The notes under the pieces were generated by a model. The model was not told the origin of the DNA. It searched no databases and saw only the letters and a list, made by a program, of their open reading frames with translations. Shown here piece by piece: positions 21,301-24,466 of a DNA stretch of 64,000 bases (its first letter is position 1; every line of letters starts with the position of its first letter). Location: NCBI GenBank assembly GCA_029261035.1, contig JAJDCD010000025.1:1-64000 (forward strand), written 5' to 3'. The position numbers were made by a program, and so were the translations under genes. This stretch comes from Candidatus Omnitrophota bacterium (GTDB taxonomy: Bacteria > Omnitrophota > Omnitrophia > Omnitrophales > JACROU01).

Positions 21301-22450
21301 TAATATTGTCACTCATCTGAATATCTAAATTCCCATGACTCACTCTAAGTTCTGCTGGAGCCGCCTGAATAAATTCACCTCCACCCGTCATTTCAACCAT
21401 CCCTTGGAGATGAACATCAGACACTATATATATATTCTCTACAGCGTTCACATCAATTTGTCCCTGAGTAGCTCCTACTTGAGCACTTGTATCGACATCA
21501 CCTTCCATGTAAACATTCTCACCCTCCATCTTCACTTTACCACCATCGAGAGCATAGATTGTTCCAGAATGTGTAACATCCCCACCAACAGCAAGAAACT
21601 CAATAACTCCGTTTTCTTCTACGTATGCGTTAGCTTTGATAACACCCTTCTGATTAACTAACATATCAAATACATCACTCACCTGATTAGCCGTCAAAAT
21701 AACTTTTCCTCCATCAGCCTCTATAGTACCCACATTTTCTACAGCAGATTCTGTAGATGATGGTGCTGTATCTACATCAATTCCTTCATCAACAACAACA
21801 CTGACTAAACTGCTTAACCCAGATGCTCCAAAACTAAGGGTCACTTTATTCCCACTAGCTAAAACCACATTCCCTTTTTCTGCTACAATCACACCTTCAT
21901 TTGAAACTCGACTTCCAAAAAGACCTACAAGACCATCCTCAACCACCGAAATTTGCCCCTGATTGATAATCACCCCTGCTGGCAAATTGTTTTTATTCAC
22001 GAAATTAAAATTACCTGCCATAAAATCATCATTTGAGATATCCAAAGCAGAAGCAATTAAATTTCCAACATTAATTTGAGAGGTTGGATCAAATGTAATT
22101 CCATTTGGATTTACAATCATCACCGTTGCATTTGCATTGAGTGCTCCAGAAATAATACTCGCGCCTCCACCAGTAACTCGATTTAAAACTGAGGACGTAT
22201 CAAAAGGCTGAAAAAAGTTAACCGTTTCGTTTGAAGCAACATTAAAATCGGTCCAAGAAATAACTGCTTGATGAGAGGTTGTAACATTTAAAGTGGCTGA
22301 ATCAGGACGATCAAAACTAACACTTCCTTCTTCAACAGATTCACCGGTAGGCAAAGCATGAACAACAGAGATTGGAAGCAATAAAAGAAGTACCAATCCC
22401 ATTAAAAACGTTGGTAGAAATTTTTTATTTCTCAATGTTTTATCAACCAT
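1..22450 (-). CDS. Giant two-partner-secretion exoprotein (filamentous haemagglutinin-like), C-terminus beyond window
   Basis: One open frame runs from an ATG at 22450 to the left edge, at least 7,483 codons; I checked the frame at the start, near 17000, 12000, 5000 and at base 4 and saw no break. Residues 1-32 are a signal peptide: basic start (K4, R7, K9, K10), a leucine-rich core, and a likely cut after VHA. Residues about 33-270 match the TPS secretion domain, with NRVTGG (90-95) and NPNGI (114-118), which targets a protein to a TpsB outer-membrane pore. The rest is Gly/Thr/Ser/Asn-rich beta-repeat: beta-helix to about 1000, YVTN-like propeller units 1048-1686, haemagglutinin-type repeats, GGxTPL repeats, SBBP propeller 5536-5940, then two 650-residue modules. 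AAAGGG lies 7 bases before the ATG. Known for the family: surface adhesin or cell-contact protein. No TpsB gene is visible. The exact function is unknown. Confidence 0.93.
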   Translation of the reverse strand, partial: MVDKTLRNKKFLPTFLMGLVLLLLLPISVVHALPTGESVEEGSVSFDRPDSATLNVTTSHQAVISWTDFNVASNETVNFFQPFDTSSVLNRVTGGGASIISGALNANATVMIVNPNGITFDPTSQINVGNLIASALDISNDDFMAGNFNFVNKNNLPAGVIINQGQISVVEDGLVGLFGSRVSNEGVIVAEKGNVVLASGNKVTLSFGASGLSSLVSVVVDEGIDVDTAPSSTESAVENVGTIEADGGKVILTANQVSDVFDMLVNQKGVIKANAYVEENGVIEFLAVGGDVTHSGTIYALDGGKVKMEGENVYMEGDVDTSAQVGATQGQIDVNAVENIYIVSDVHLQGMVEMTGGGEFIQAAPAELRVSHGNLDIQMSDNIRVSSMTVSHGDITLESQLGSILEVAPGVSLITAEVVTLNAGATGTTSVGTLENPIQVQSSLLNARSGSGGVYIVEQDNTSLGSIHSLGDIYIESLTGALVDDGLASTVVEGAHVSLVASTGVGDSGSPVGINADSLSLNVGSQGSYIHEANSVILQSSAIGVHGSMFLSANEDVILAAPLVTFGTGVIDIQANADMEGTGNIVQMPGADLNSSGAPIRLSIGNGVVGNGKIFLRTVNAQTGDIVLTLSEGSVVGAEMGSSLLIAGSIDIRGPPASNSSIGTSSDPVILQANYLTATSGSGGIYLTSNQSMQLGNIETSGNLSLNTLSNPITYSQESGSVVSVGGSMMIHSGITLSGSDAHYLISGDWNNMGHFEPGISTVEFVDSSQSSTIYQSNQFYNFTVTAPNKYIYFESDEVQTISGTWKTQGSYGSHVRLLSNDSEGTWYVNPSGIRDLTYTWVEDSHNLSPDKIIMTESTNRDGSYNWDPTGTWTNGGGDNLWSNTANWSGLGGATPGAGDDIVFDGTSTANSTMDGNFSVLSLTMTAAYIGTLTLSGDLTVSGAFNQSNGTVNGGSGTTTVQTMNIDNPGSFVMGSNGVLNITGTGSPLTGTGTLDTTTNTPNTVQFTGSGTVDITAAGPLSAFNNLLLEGTGFEKADLIYGNIPEDTIASSVIDTVNGFIYFGTGTSPAVVIKVNLSTFTRVGIIVLGLDEVGASTAFIDVPNGFAYFGGGGLPGWLAKVDLNTFTRVDGLELPSSPLNLFAVSSSVVDLANQVAYLGVSGTFPGSIAKIDLNTFQFVSAIQLQSGENQPQAGVIDSTGSFAYFSILTSPGKIVKINLTSFTRVSALTLNTGENSPRTLAIDSSDSFLYAGTQTLPGIVVKVNLSTFTRDSALTLNAGENIIFGLVIDNTDSFAYASTFTSPTNLVKINLSTFTRDSGLLLNAGENSGRGLILDNANSLGYIGTSTQPGIVVKFNLSTMTRVSAITLNAGNKNIQASTIDLTNGFAYFGTDTDPGVVLKVRLSDFTLVGTLTLGAGEDQISEAIIDVGNQFAYFTTESPNPSQIVKVNLATFTRVGALSAGGSHNIQSAIIDEANQFAYFGTQASPGSILKVNLSTFMIDSTITLNVGENQFRNAEIDTVNGFAYFFGQANPSVVVKINLSTFTRDSAITLTSGHNQVRSSAIDTTNGFLYTAAQSSSPGKLAKIDLSTFTQVDELTLNFGGDENNPHSFVIDVASGFGYVGMNSGGANIVKVQLSDLTRVGAINLQSSEQFLQTAEIDVANGVAYFGSYSNIAKIIKVDLGTKEIRLGTAGGQTLTVNGNLTVGAGMNVTATNFNPNITINGDLNINAGGSFTASNSGTLALKGNLNNSGTFNPGSGTFQLTGASSQTLEVGGSTFNNLIYAGTSTLQLAGALNLNGNLTISSGTFNVNNQTVTMVGSFNNLGIVNTTSGNISITAFSIVPGTINAGAGTLTLSSTGGSLTGGVSTSLTASNIVLTTAGGGVGTVGTVLNTTASNLEVGSATSGIFISNTGQLTIGGIGATTGVSTTGGDIQIVASSPLNVTETVSGPGAITLEAVNDGGDDDHLTISSAASVTSTTGGTISLLAGDDVIINTTGSITTSGGLVRITANNGGTAQEDGVVTQTNGVISASTLVIRSAGTADLDNNIDNTVGTLAGVVTKLGAFFRFRNNANLNIGTVDGVNGVLATANVGVFANGDLQVLDTAATNDVEATTGNVQLEAFLSNRTLTIAGNLRAATNITYNADRMSLIGTTTSTAGIASLLSPTGSLQVNLGGADALGVLGLTDAELDTITVATRIQIDSANSGTITISDNINPANASALRIGGSADIVRSGAFTITVESLEIDVDDGIGLSGTPILTAVSNFSATTDTVGVFVSNTGALTLSTVAFETGITVNTSGDIAIAASSPLTVNSAISVAGAINLTATGDGGGDDHLTIAANVASTGGGTIELFAGDNVIINSGTVSTSGLIRITADNGGGGGIGGVSQTGGAVQGGSIVARAAQNISLFQTSNDADDFAAVSTFDGIITFRDSDDLTITTVDGVSGITAVGNSSIQVDADGNLSVLQALNSPGTGDIFLTAATGTSALTVSALLDAGNGSVFLTAVDGITLTNAGADVTASGGVFTADADSNDDATGDFTLDDAGAAITLSNNNVTITAADVSLTGTISVGSGNVILQPSTDTRTIAVADGAAGDFSLSTADLTTQITASGTLTIGISTGTGAVDIQAINFSTEFYDVVIRGGLIEVGPVSLEIITLGTDQFLQLISTANIAGVGYVALGQSGGVLFDAVTGVASGVQFPSNIFTESVAARTTTSGNVSISTPTSTGDIEIGSVGGVDGVSVVGGGTLTISQNGASQDVFINQPLTTDGGQITINSRTDITFNGASADVTTSGALSLLSDSDFNGTGNFNQNNAGSIISASGGILIRADDVTISGTITADAADITVTASISGIGYGLGSIQFNSVNLSQAELDVFATTGTLIIGNGGFAANILLGDVDLSGEDYNLTVRGTSGTINEVILNTDKILTIDMDSTGTGIVDGNGPLNNVQIAGSNGLLVIDNTTKFGTEADRIETQIQRIIGRTQIAGNTISIDNTGDLTIIADPGGLGFSGLSSSGGLHVTTSGNLTIEAAANGGNDALGVSLVATSGNLNINASVSYFNSSTGDLILTAGTDIIVGNSALIQASGPLSTQITATAGVFTMGAGTRISHTSTSDEALTISAGGNVTIAEIDEGSTNADVHLVSIGGSIGIIAGEGGVSSSDGTSNMSFTANNGITISDVVSTTDAGNLTFDADSDNNGVGSFVLDPTGSLSSQTGDSTIISDTITLNSTLSFTSGNVTLEPSTTGGTIGLGGGTGDLTFSEVQLDQITATSLTIGNTGTADLRVDSLVLSNVSTLNLVSGAGVVEEGAGDGTVDLTVTNLSMNTATTVNVDVNVTNIAIANTGSGGIDITDTAGGMIVDTVSGTIGVLTNGGGISIVTLSPLTITKDVVDTGGGNIVLTASGTAATDDLTIQANVTASGGNGSITFNAGDAITLSVAGTTSTVGTGDITMNAGTGVSTAIVNITRPVTAVNGNISINSPNGSSMNSGLADISTTGTGTITFDVDSDNSGAGAFSALTSGATITSNNTTITLIAARIDNFNLVINSGSGDVNFEPSVGNIGVALSGGSGNFNLDTGELTTLLASTGTVTIGVAAGSGGGDIRDTNLSSEGYDLVVRAGNTNLHLVTMATNKNFSLISAGSISDSNGVINNVAISGTGILLLDGESSIGSLDAIETDVPTLAARVMAAGGDLNIVEVDDLVIGSLGGVNGVSVNNADIQIDATGTITVGQNVTAGTGTVTLQSSGGTDIIEVSTGITISGSGGVSLTTDTFNLNGTASVNGGSGGVTYSADDMAISTSSTTLATGGIAILDANSTSRDITLGSSGSTLALSDAEIDTITADILRITGNQSIDINLAITPANVSTLSLSSGSGGITRSGSGSFVVTNLAVAAISSNNIDLDTSSNNVAVFAASLGGTLTYRDTDNYAIGIVDGVTGISSGGSGAVANLESQTGVITQNAGAVITVDDLSISSFGATLQEDNDIDTLATSIFTGGLTFKDTNSLTVDTVNSINGISAEGVTIDLDTGTLTVSQDLNGRAGAINISFPIGAPTSTITVDSLMEITNTIGSDDITIVADDYNLNGLPSIRSDGKITIRPSSVDGSVALGNTFGGDVSFDNTKASRLSAPTVSFESQGTGNIIINNDFSSPAATLVLVSGGQITQSSSTILTATNLRATAVTSVNLTEATLDENQIGTIAGNVTGASGQFRFDDNNFITIGTVDGVSGITTNNGNITINSFLGTITVNEDINAGTGTVFIRSQAGSNGTINTTATKTITGGGGVSYIADIMSLAANTVATTPGAIVEITPTTGTRDISLGLEQAGELSLDNSELSTITTPILRIGSVFHPINITVRGAISPPNVDVLSLINTSGHSVTQTAGSTVTVDALRITTDNTVAFTEANDVDALAAEINDPNNSFSFTDSDGFTVGIVDGEAGIVVSGTANLDLTSTTGTIATTFAIAIGSGDMTITADGLALGGNLSGTGALVLQPASAGTSIGINDGGVATFNLTTAEIAFLQDGFLSITIGRSDGTHAITYGSFSVSDPFLLRAPVSGGSITGNAAITSSDDASITLTSDGTINLNNSITTDEADIVINANVQLPASTFVILSMGGGATDGNITINGTINGGASAGLTLSAGTNTGVITLNGVIGASTAPGQLNITSSSVTNLTDSITTSGSMFITAAAANVSAGTYTSESGTIDFSGMVTLLGNAVFDAGSTSAGSVVFDQTIDGAFDLTVNLNSNSDVEFKGEIGGTTPLASLTVNNADNVRMFGGTVGSPTSINVETTGNQTIDSDTFDIYAAVTTSGGNVDYTAPGIGGIHLEGAVSFTTGGGDVIFRDQISGLEDITITAGTGNVEFQGNFTINSLNVISANEVDFQGFSTFTGNPTVTATTIILPTTILSSTTNATYTYNGNITLVGPTTFSDIGSGTYYNVVINGDINGASNLTFTNGPGADVTITGNIGNVTPIGALSFNSLHNDVTINGNVTTTDNINLGSVQGTIIVTGDFETTGLFDTQLYRSPTAVQLSGNFTSNFGDISVDGAGAITLVGNTTFDLTGGSGDLTLSQPINGAFSLDISNGSSVQLLGAVGGTTPLTSVTVSTSSFSNVGGVITTGAQSYTATGFAVSFNGGTVQTTNSNITMNSGSLNILLDGVLTITTGAGGGDIDFQDVIGGSSTSLTINAGTGTVTFAGNVTSTGLQNITGSTINLNGSHDTNSGAITLTGAVVLGASTTLDSDNFTGGADITIAGTIDGAQSLTIDAGGSSNVDFQGEIGGTTPVGAISFSFNGANNVDFGADVTAASIDTGFSVNQVTFSGDVTTTGTQSYFADTNRFNTGTFSTSDSDITSFGSLVLLGNVTFDTGSGAGDIGFDGTIDGAFDLTLDSGTGDISLNGVVGGSTPLAAVNVVDASAVSVNANLDAASFTITSATTATFTSDTTTTGVQSITATTINPGSSHSTTNSNITLTGTVVLLRDSTFNTNTGIGNVHFTSTIDGFRALTVTAGTGNVQFDGAVGGITPLEALVISSANNIDFNGAVDVDQSPAGLGRVLTQLFGTAFEESGFDIFIDASDNIYLTGFTDGDLNGETNSGGIDAFTIKMNSSGVVQWTRLLGDGSYTAAYSVVANAAGDVYIGGLTDVDLPMSNGFPGEDSEVAMIAKYNSSGTLQWTRLINGLDGTVEYGFADAIDLDSSGNVYVVGTTYDDDDFFGFGIAASYTSAGVERFVANYSGASTEDVSLLDLVIDSNDRVFSVGYSDNDIGGQTGSGGYDLLLVEINNSTGALVWTILDGNGSDVGGYAITLDASEDIYVTGYADDDFNGQTASGGSADTLIMKYLVQASPTPPTLDFTTLFGDGTEFYQGVDIKVVGASLFVLTNIDAANSHLLLTEHALTGGAPVESVILGDTDSSSIFGQIGVQSTGEIYVIGQSNGDFDGVTGLGITDIIFTEFGQVPASGGAISITHTGTLTVPVGSTLGAEGGFTESGGPVSLSANIDTGNENSSFSGDVTLGDNVAVNTETGTIIFSGNLIVGTNTLTLTGDGINFTGGANSVTGTGALILQPASTSTSIGIGGAAGTLQLSTADITALQDGFSSITIGRSDGSGTITMDATSFNDPITIRSPQPGGSIIIDGQLTSTGAVTIDGPGATTVLNADIVTSGVAITISDSVELGEGLSISLDTTNSGGSPAGANITITGTTDGTAGGSAENLHVYGGTTGNVTLGGAVGGTTALGNLTFTSAVLATLQAGATTINGTLSIGSNTVVSIEGQSLTANVLDNSGTFRLQGGETVSITTYDTNSGTTEFVGTNGGTTHNINNVSTAYNDLLINDANGTEDTFTSTVALDVNGDLTLTDGIFTSPSSTLNVGGDFTHGTNATFNHNNGEVILDGTLQTITPLPSGNTTFFDLTNDDSATGDTLTFAANNGTVVIANDLLLHGQNAANRLLLVSDNPGTQWRIDPQGTRNILAVSVTDSNNINATAIQATDAASTNGGNNTNWLFVGDITGTLLDSIGGTGVAGKTIALSINGAGPTVFSGVTTATGIFLISGGTYSDNDVLTIYVDNDGTVDAVTVTLSNVDSTSGALVGIGLVQNHLSVRNEDGTAISNANLVTGRTNDSDVTPFYTVSGNNVTIQSGFTLHVPSTHIYTPGANLNINGGSNFDIRGIVNMGSDTLTVDSAYSHSQGTFNGGDGAHDFNSTFTLSGGSYTLTTGNTNVSNAFIVTGGTMTAPVGSTLVFDNSTGDINGGGVSFYNITFNIGGANRTLTNDLFVANDFTVVASGSIIGGTQVVTVQGNASIDFSGSIWSGPSIKFSGTNTQTFTHVTGSLPSIEIDKTGGSLQLLTALPMGGSDLTITQGVLDLNGFGLTLSGTFVNNGTVQLQGSETISLTQDQDSGTFLYIGSDTGATRTLNGTGISGVNKYFNLTIDDTNGTLDTFELDGITIGGTTTVENGQVTTAAGTVTTGSLLSNGGSFTVGGDLTVTSTSSITVSGGTVDLGTGTVNESGNITINSGTLNMNAATVNLSGNFTHVGGTVTPGTSTLNLVGTSQIITPISGGTTTLNNLTNTETVGADTLFFGANTGILAVSGTMTLQGFSTGARLILDKSGAQSQALINPVGTVTISNLDVRNNNTDTLINATGVGTINGGNNTNWIFSGDLAGTAFQTNGSTPLTGVTIAIHVDGVDSGQTAVTDGTTGVFIVSGLTFSSGNVITVFISGAAQDGVTVTVANADGLGGINVIDDRLIVRNEQGGALTNTNLDTADTVGGADITNIYTIPAGVVTIPTGKTLLVPAGHIYTPGGNTTINSGGTIDVQGTLNVGADTVDVNGTWLSSGTVTVGLGDLNVSALFTQTGGSISQIRFDGGGTNLTQNAGTITDFIFAHTTGTKNIMTDFTILGDLTVSNSGGIVNGNGGLRTMTVRGNVLQDGAGSFGNANVKLTFDGDTTHTISQTDGTFAPHLDLLDAGETVNLLTDLTVVAQVFSITSASTFDVGTNTLDVVFYT
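4633..5845 (-). repeat. SBBP-type beta-propeller segment inside the giant gene
   Basis: Residues about 5536-5940 consist of six or so units with the pattern AxDSSGNVYVTGYTD followed by DLLLVKxNSSGxLQWT. This is the signature of SBBP (seven-bladed beta-propeller) repeats. Each unit has a short Asp/Gly-rich loop (DxDGDxNGQT) that could bind calcium; that is inference. It is a second propeller type, distinct in sequence from the one at 17395-19310. Confidence 0.82.
5900..8600 (-). repeat. GGxTPL-marked beta-strand repeats inside the giant gene
   Basis: About seven or eight units, mostly 110-125 residues apart, share the core GxVGGxTPLxAL followed by a VxFxGDVTTTGxQ stretch and an SxITLTGxVxL stretch. 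They look like beta-helix or beta-sandwich repeats of a large adhesin. I know no named family that fits exactly. A different motif, ITIGRSDG preceded by LQDGFxS, occurs near 4197-4243 and again near 8888-8938. Confidence 0.7.
17395..19310 (-). repeat. About 14 YVTN/NHL-like beta-propeller repeats inside the giant gene
   Basis: Coding repeats of about 46 residues (138 bases) occupy residues 1048-1686 of the giant protein. The consensus is roughly ID-x-x-NGFAYFGT, then PGxIVKVNLSTFTRV, then SALTLNAGEN. I count 14 units, enough for two seven-bladed propellers. The pattern resembles YVTN or NHL-type propellers. Units are diverged in DNA, so this is old protein duplication and not a recent tandem array. 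Confidence 0.85.
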
Positions 22451-22460
22451 GAATTTGCCC

Positions 22461-22483
22461 TTTGTAGTTTTAGTAGCTACAAA
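22461..22483 (-). promoter_or_regulatory. Leader hairpin abutting the ribosome binding site of the giant gene
   Basis: A perfect 7-bp inverted repeat (TTTGTAG / CTACAAA, 9-base loop) ends where the Shine-Dalgarno AAAGGG begins, about 10 bases before the ATG. In the mRNA the 3' arm shares its AAA with the Shine-Dalgarno, so folding could hide it. Regulation by this hairpin is inference. Confidence 0.5.
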
Positions 22484-23171
22484 TTAGTTACATAATAAAT
22501 ATAACATATTAAAAGTATTTAAAACTATTGCATCTAATTAATAACACCTCCTCATAAGCTAAAACCCCCTATAATTACAAGGGGTTACACTCCATGTAAA
22601 AGAGAGAAAAAAGTGTACAAATACCCCCTATATTGCCTAACTCTCAATTGGAATCACTTTTTTGAAGAAATTTGTAATACCTTAAAAGAGAAGATAAATA
22701 GATGAAGAAAATAAGAAAAAATGAGAGAAAAATTCAAAGGAATAGAGTAAGAATTAAATCTTAAGTTTAAACACTAAACTTAAAACTAAAACAAAAAAAT
22801 AAGAAAAAAGCAGCAAAAAAAACTAAAAAATTAAGCCCTTTTTTTTAATAAACACACACAATTAAGTTCAAAACTCTTACTCAAAAGAACATAAGAGTCC
22901 CCTCATTTTTAAATAAACTTTTAAGAGAAAAAAAGAATTAAATGATGAAGAAAAAAAGAACAATTTCTGAAGATATTTTGAATAAATTTAGGAGAATTTT
23001 TCGTTAAATGAACTTCAAAGTACATGGCCCATGTACCAGACTAAACACTTCGCTACGCTTCGTAGTCGGTGCAAGGCTCACCACGCATATTTTAATATTA
23101 AAGGTTTATTTGGCTTGCCATGCACCTAGCTGTGAACCGTTTTTTCAGCGTTCACGTTTAGCATGGTGCGT
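22484..23171. other. AT-rich intergenic leader between tRNA-Tyr and the giant gene
   Basis: This stretch of nearly 690 bases holds no convincing gene. It contains poly-A/T runs, a hairpin AACCCC...GGGGTT at about 22563-22586, a 17-base palindrome (GTACATGG-C-CCATGTAC) near 23018-23034, and dispersed repeats at 23028-23075 and 23113-23174. The promoter of the giant gene should lie here. Several TATAAT-like strings exist within 90 bases of the ATG, but none is paired with a clear -35. Confidence 0.6.
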
Positions 23172-23174
23172 GGT
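23113..23174. repeat. Palindromic intergenic repeat family E, copy 1
   Basis: This element begins GCTTGCCATGCACC and ends CATGGTGCGTGG; the ends are inverted repeats, with an inner GTGAAC/GTTCAC pair. A related copy lies at 36058-36117. Both copies are next to tRNA genes. Copy 1 overlaps the encoded CCA of tRNA-Tyr. Confidence 0.65.
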
Positions 23175-23255
23175 GGGGAGAGCAGGATTCGAACCTACGA
23201 AGGCGAAGCCAGCAGATTTACAGTCTGCCCCAGTTGGCCGCTTTGGTATCTCCCC
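23172..23255 (-). tRNA. tRNA-Tyr (GTA)
   Basis: A full class II cloverleaf: acceptor GGGGAGA pairs with TCTCCCC, anticodon loop CTGTAAA carries GTA, the variable arm is long (GGCTTCGCC), the T loop is TTCGAATC, and the CCA end is encoded. Tyr tRNA with G34 is a normal substrate for queuosine modification, and queF lies about 350 bases upstream. Confidence 0.95.
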
Positions 23256-23360
23256 AAAAGTATTATTTTGATATTTACCCCATGAACCAGACCAAATATT
23301 TTACTTCATTTCGCGGTCGGTAACAGAGTCGCTTTTCTTTAATGAATATTAAAGAAAAAA

Positions 23361-23434
23361 TGGAGCGGGTGAAGGGGATCGAACCCTCATGACTAGCTTG
23401 GAAGGCTAGGGCTCTACCATTGAGCTACACCCGC
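23361..23434 (-). tRNA. tRNA-Gly (TCC)
   Basis: Acceptor GCGGGTG pairs with CACCCGC. The anticodon loop CTTCCAA in a CTAGC/GCTAG stem gives TCC. The D arm (TAGCTCAATGGTAGAGC) and T loop (TTCGATC) are standard, and CCA is encoded. It is about 105 bases upstream of tRNA-Tyr on the same strand and probably co-transcribed with it. Confidence 0.95.
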
Positions 23435-23467
23435 TTGTGTTTTTCGTGTAGCGAAAGAGCTACGAAG

Positions 23468-23532
23468 GCATGGATGCTAAGTGCCGATTTTATGCCATGG
23501 ATGGCATGCTTTTTATCGGCCACCCGCCTCTC
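23468..23532. repeat. Nested palindrome between queF and tRNA-Gly
   Basis: GCCGAT pairs with ATCGGC around an inner ATGCCAT/ATGGCAT pair. It is structured like the other dispersed palindromes here, but I saw no second copy in the window. The downstream bases to 23604 hold nothing I recognise. Confidence 0.45.
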
Positions 23533-23604
23533 TCTTCACTACCGGGTACTACAAAATCGCTTATTCTTCTAAATCTCAACCTTACGCCTCTATTGCTAAA
23601 CCAC

Positions 23605-23961
23605 CTATTCTTTCTCATACTCACAAGTAACCGTCGTATGAATTCCGCCTCTTACAAGAAACTCCCCACAAACTTCCATATATCTAGGTTTAATTGCTTC
23701 TACTAAATCATCCAATATCTTATTCGTAACAGCCTCATGAAAAGCCCCCTCATTCCTATAGGACCAAAGGTACAGCTTAAGAGACTTCAACTCAACACAC
23801 AATTTATCGGCAGTATAGCTAATATATATAGTAGCAAAATCTGGCTGTCCTGTTTTAGGACAAACACAAGTAAATTCAGGACATTCAAACTCTATTGTAT
23901 AGTCCTTCTCTGGGTTCGGGTTCTCAAATGTATCTAATTCTTTGCTTGGCTTTGTAGACAA
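23605..23961 (-). CDS. queF: NADPH-dependent 7-cyano-7-deazaguanine reductase QueF
   Basis: QueF reduces preQ0 to preQ1, the last free-base step before queuine-type base insertion into tRNA. At 118 residues this is the short, single-domain cytosolic type. The catalytic Cys is C34 in [10 protein letters not shown]41 follows, and the QueF signature E57-L-K-S-L-K62-L-Y is intact, as is the [11 protein letters not shown] stretch. The start is TTG, supported by AGGTG 7 bases upstream. It sits among tRNA genes, including Tyr(GTA), one of the four queuosine-accepting tRNAs. No other queuosine gene is in the window. Confidence 0.95.
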   Translation of the reverse strand: MSTKPSKELDTFENPNPEKDYTIEFECPEFTCVCPKTGQPDFATIYISYTADKLCVELKSLKLYLWSYRNEGAFHEAVTNKILDDLVEAIKPRYMEVCGEFLVRGGIHTTVTCEYEKE

Positions 23962-23989
23962 AACACATCACCTATCTATTATTATCAAA

Positions 23990-24065
23990 TGGAGCTGGCA
24001 GAGGGAGTCGAACCCACGACCTACTGATTACAAATCAGTTGCTCTACCAACTGAGCTATGCCAGC
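23990..24065 (-). tRNA. tRNA-Thr (TGT)
   Basis: Acceptor GCTGGCA pairs with TGCCAGC. The anticodon stem CTGAT/ATCAG holds loop TTGTAA with TGT. D and T loops are standard and CCA is encoded. A damaged copy of its 5' half lies immediately upstream (24090-24152). Confidence 0.95.
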
Positions 24066-24089
24066 ATCCGGTTTGTTACATAGCTCATT

Positions 24090-24152
24090 TACAACTGATA
24101 ATCAAGTTGCTCCCTGCCTACCGGCAGGTAGGTACCAACTGAGCTATGCCAG
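24090..24152 (-). pseudogene. tRNA-Thr 5'-half fragment interrupted by a 20-bp palindromic repeat
   Basis: Bases 24133-24152 repeat the first 20 bases of tRNA-Thr exactly, and 24104-24112 continue the match with small changes (GTTGCTC and beyond). Between them, 24113-24132 is an insertion reading CCTGCCTACCGGCAGGTAGG. The insert can fold two ways (CTGCC/GGCAG or CCTACC/GGTAGG). There is no anticodon arm, so it cannot be a working tRNA. Confidence 0.75.
24113..24132. repeat. 20-bp palindromic insertion in the tRNA-Thr fragment
   Basis: CCTGCCTACCGGCAGGTAGG splits the tRNA-like sequence cleanly between GTTGCTC and TACCAAC. From memory, near-identical strings are scattered through many uncultured bacterial genomes. 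That recollection is not checked here. Confidence 0.6.
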
Positions 24153-24389
24153 CTTCATATTTCTAATCTTCTCTTTAATCAATTCTCTACCACAACCTGA
24201 TTTGTAATACTTTTCCCGTTCTCTAGCTTTTTCTCTATCCTTAACCTGTTCAGTAAAGATCAACTCAAAGGGCCGTCGATTCTTTGTCGACTGAGTCATA
24301 CCCAAATTATGGTGTTTTAATCTCTTTTGAGGATCTTCAGACATTCCAATATAAAGGAATTCGTCTTTCGTGCTTCTTAACGCATACAC
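24144..24389 (-). CDS. Small GIY-YIG nuclease-domain protein
   Basis: A short 81-residue protein of the stand-alone GIY-YIG (URI-type) group. The family opening GxxYVYxLRSxxDxxLYIG is seen as FYVYALRSTKDEFLYIGMS, followed by an LKHHN segment, an STKNRRPFELIF segment and EREKYYKSGCGRELI. The annotated GTG start drops the first Tyr of the motif. AGGTGAGGT lies about 17 bases before this GTG, and the frame is open to a TGA 8 codons upstream, so the true start may be slightly earlier at a rare codon. The last codons (KLA and stop) are supplied by the tRNA-Thr fragment. Function in these solo proteins is not settled; DNA repair or mobile-element roles are suggested for the family. Confidence 0.8.
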   Translation of the reverse strand: MYALRSTKDEFLYIGMSEDPQKRLKHHNLGMTQSTKNRRPFELIFTEQVKDREKAREREKYYKSGCGRELIKEKIRNMKLA

Positions 24390-24466
24390 ATAGAAGCCTA
24401 TATGTACCTCACCTCATAAGCCGCGTATTGTACCTAAAAATGGTTGAAAAATAAAGGGGGAATATT

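Larger units (their letters stand above)
23028..23325. repeat. Repeat family F: two ACCAGAC...GTCGGT copies flanking tRNA-Tyr
   Basis: Two related stretches of about 42 bases, near 23033-23072 and 23285-23322, begin ACCAGACYAAA and end TTCGYRGTCGGT. They lie on either side of tRNA-Tyr in the same orientation. The coordinates given span both copies. Confidence 0.5.

Noticed and set aside
1-22450. Many plus-strand open frames of 60-160 codons, rich in Pro, Val, Ser and Ile
   Set aside because: They are antisense shadows of the giant minus-strand gene; its Gly/Thr/Asn-rich codons leave the opposite strand short of stops. None has a ribosome site or family motif.
22451-22500. Cyclic di-GMP (GEMM) riboswitch in the giant gene leader, suggested by an AAAGGGCAAA string
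   Set aside because: Only that short string resembles GEMM; the paired stems and the GNRA tetraloop with receptor are not there.
23008-23271. 87-codon plus-strand frame
   Set aside because: It runs antisense across tRNA-Tyr and repeats E and F; no protein motif.
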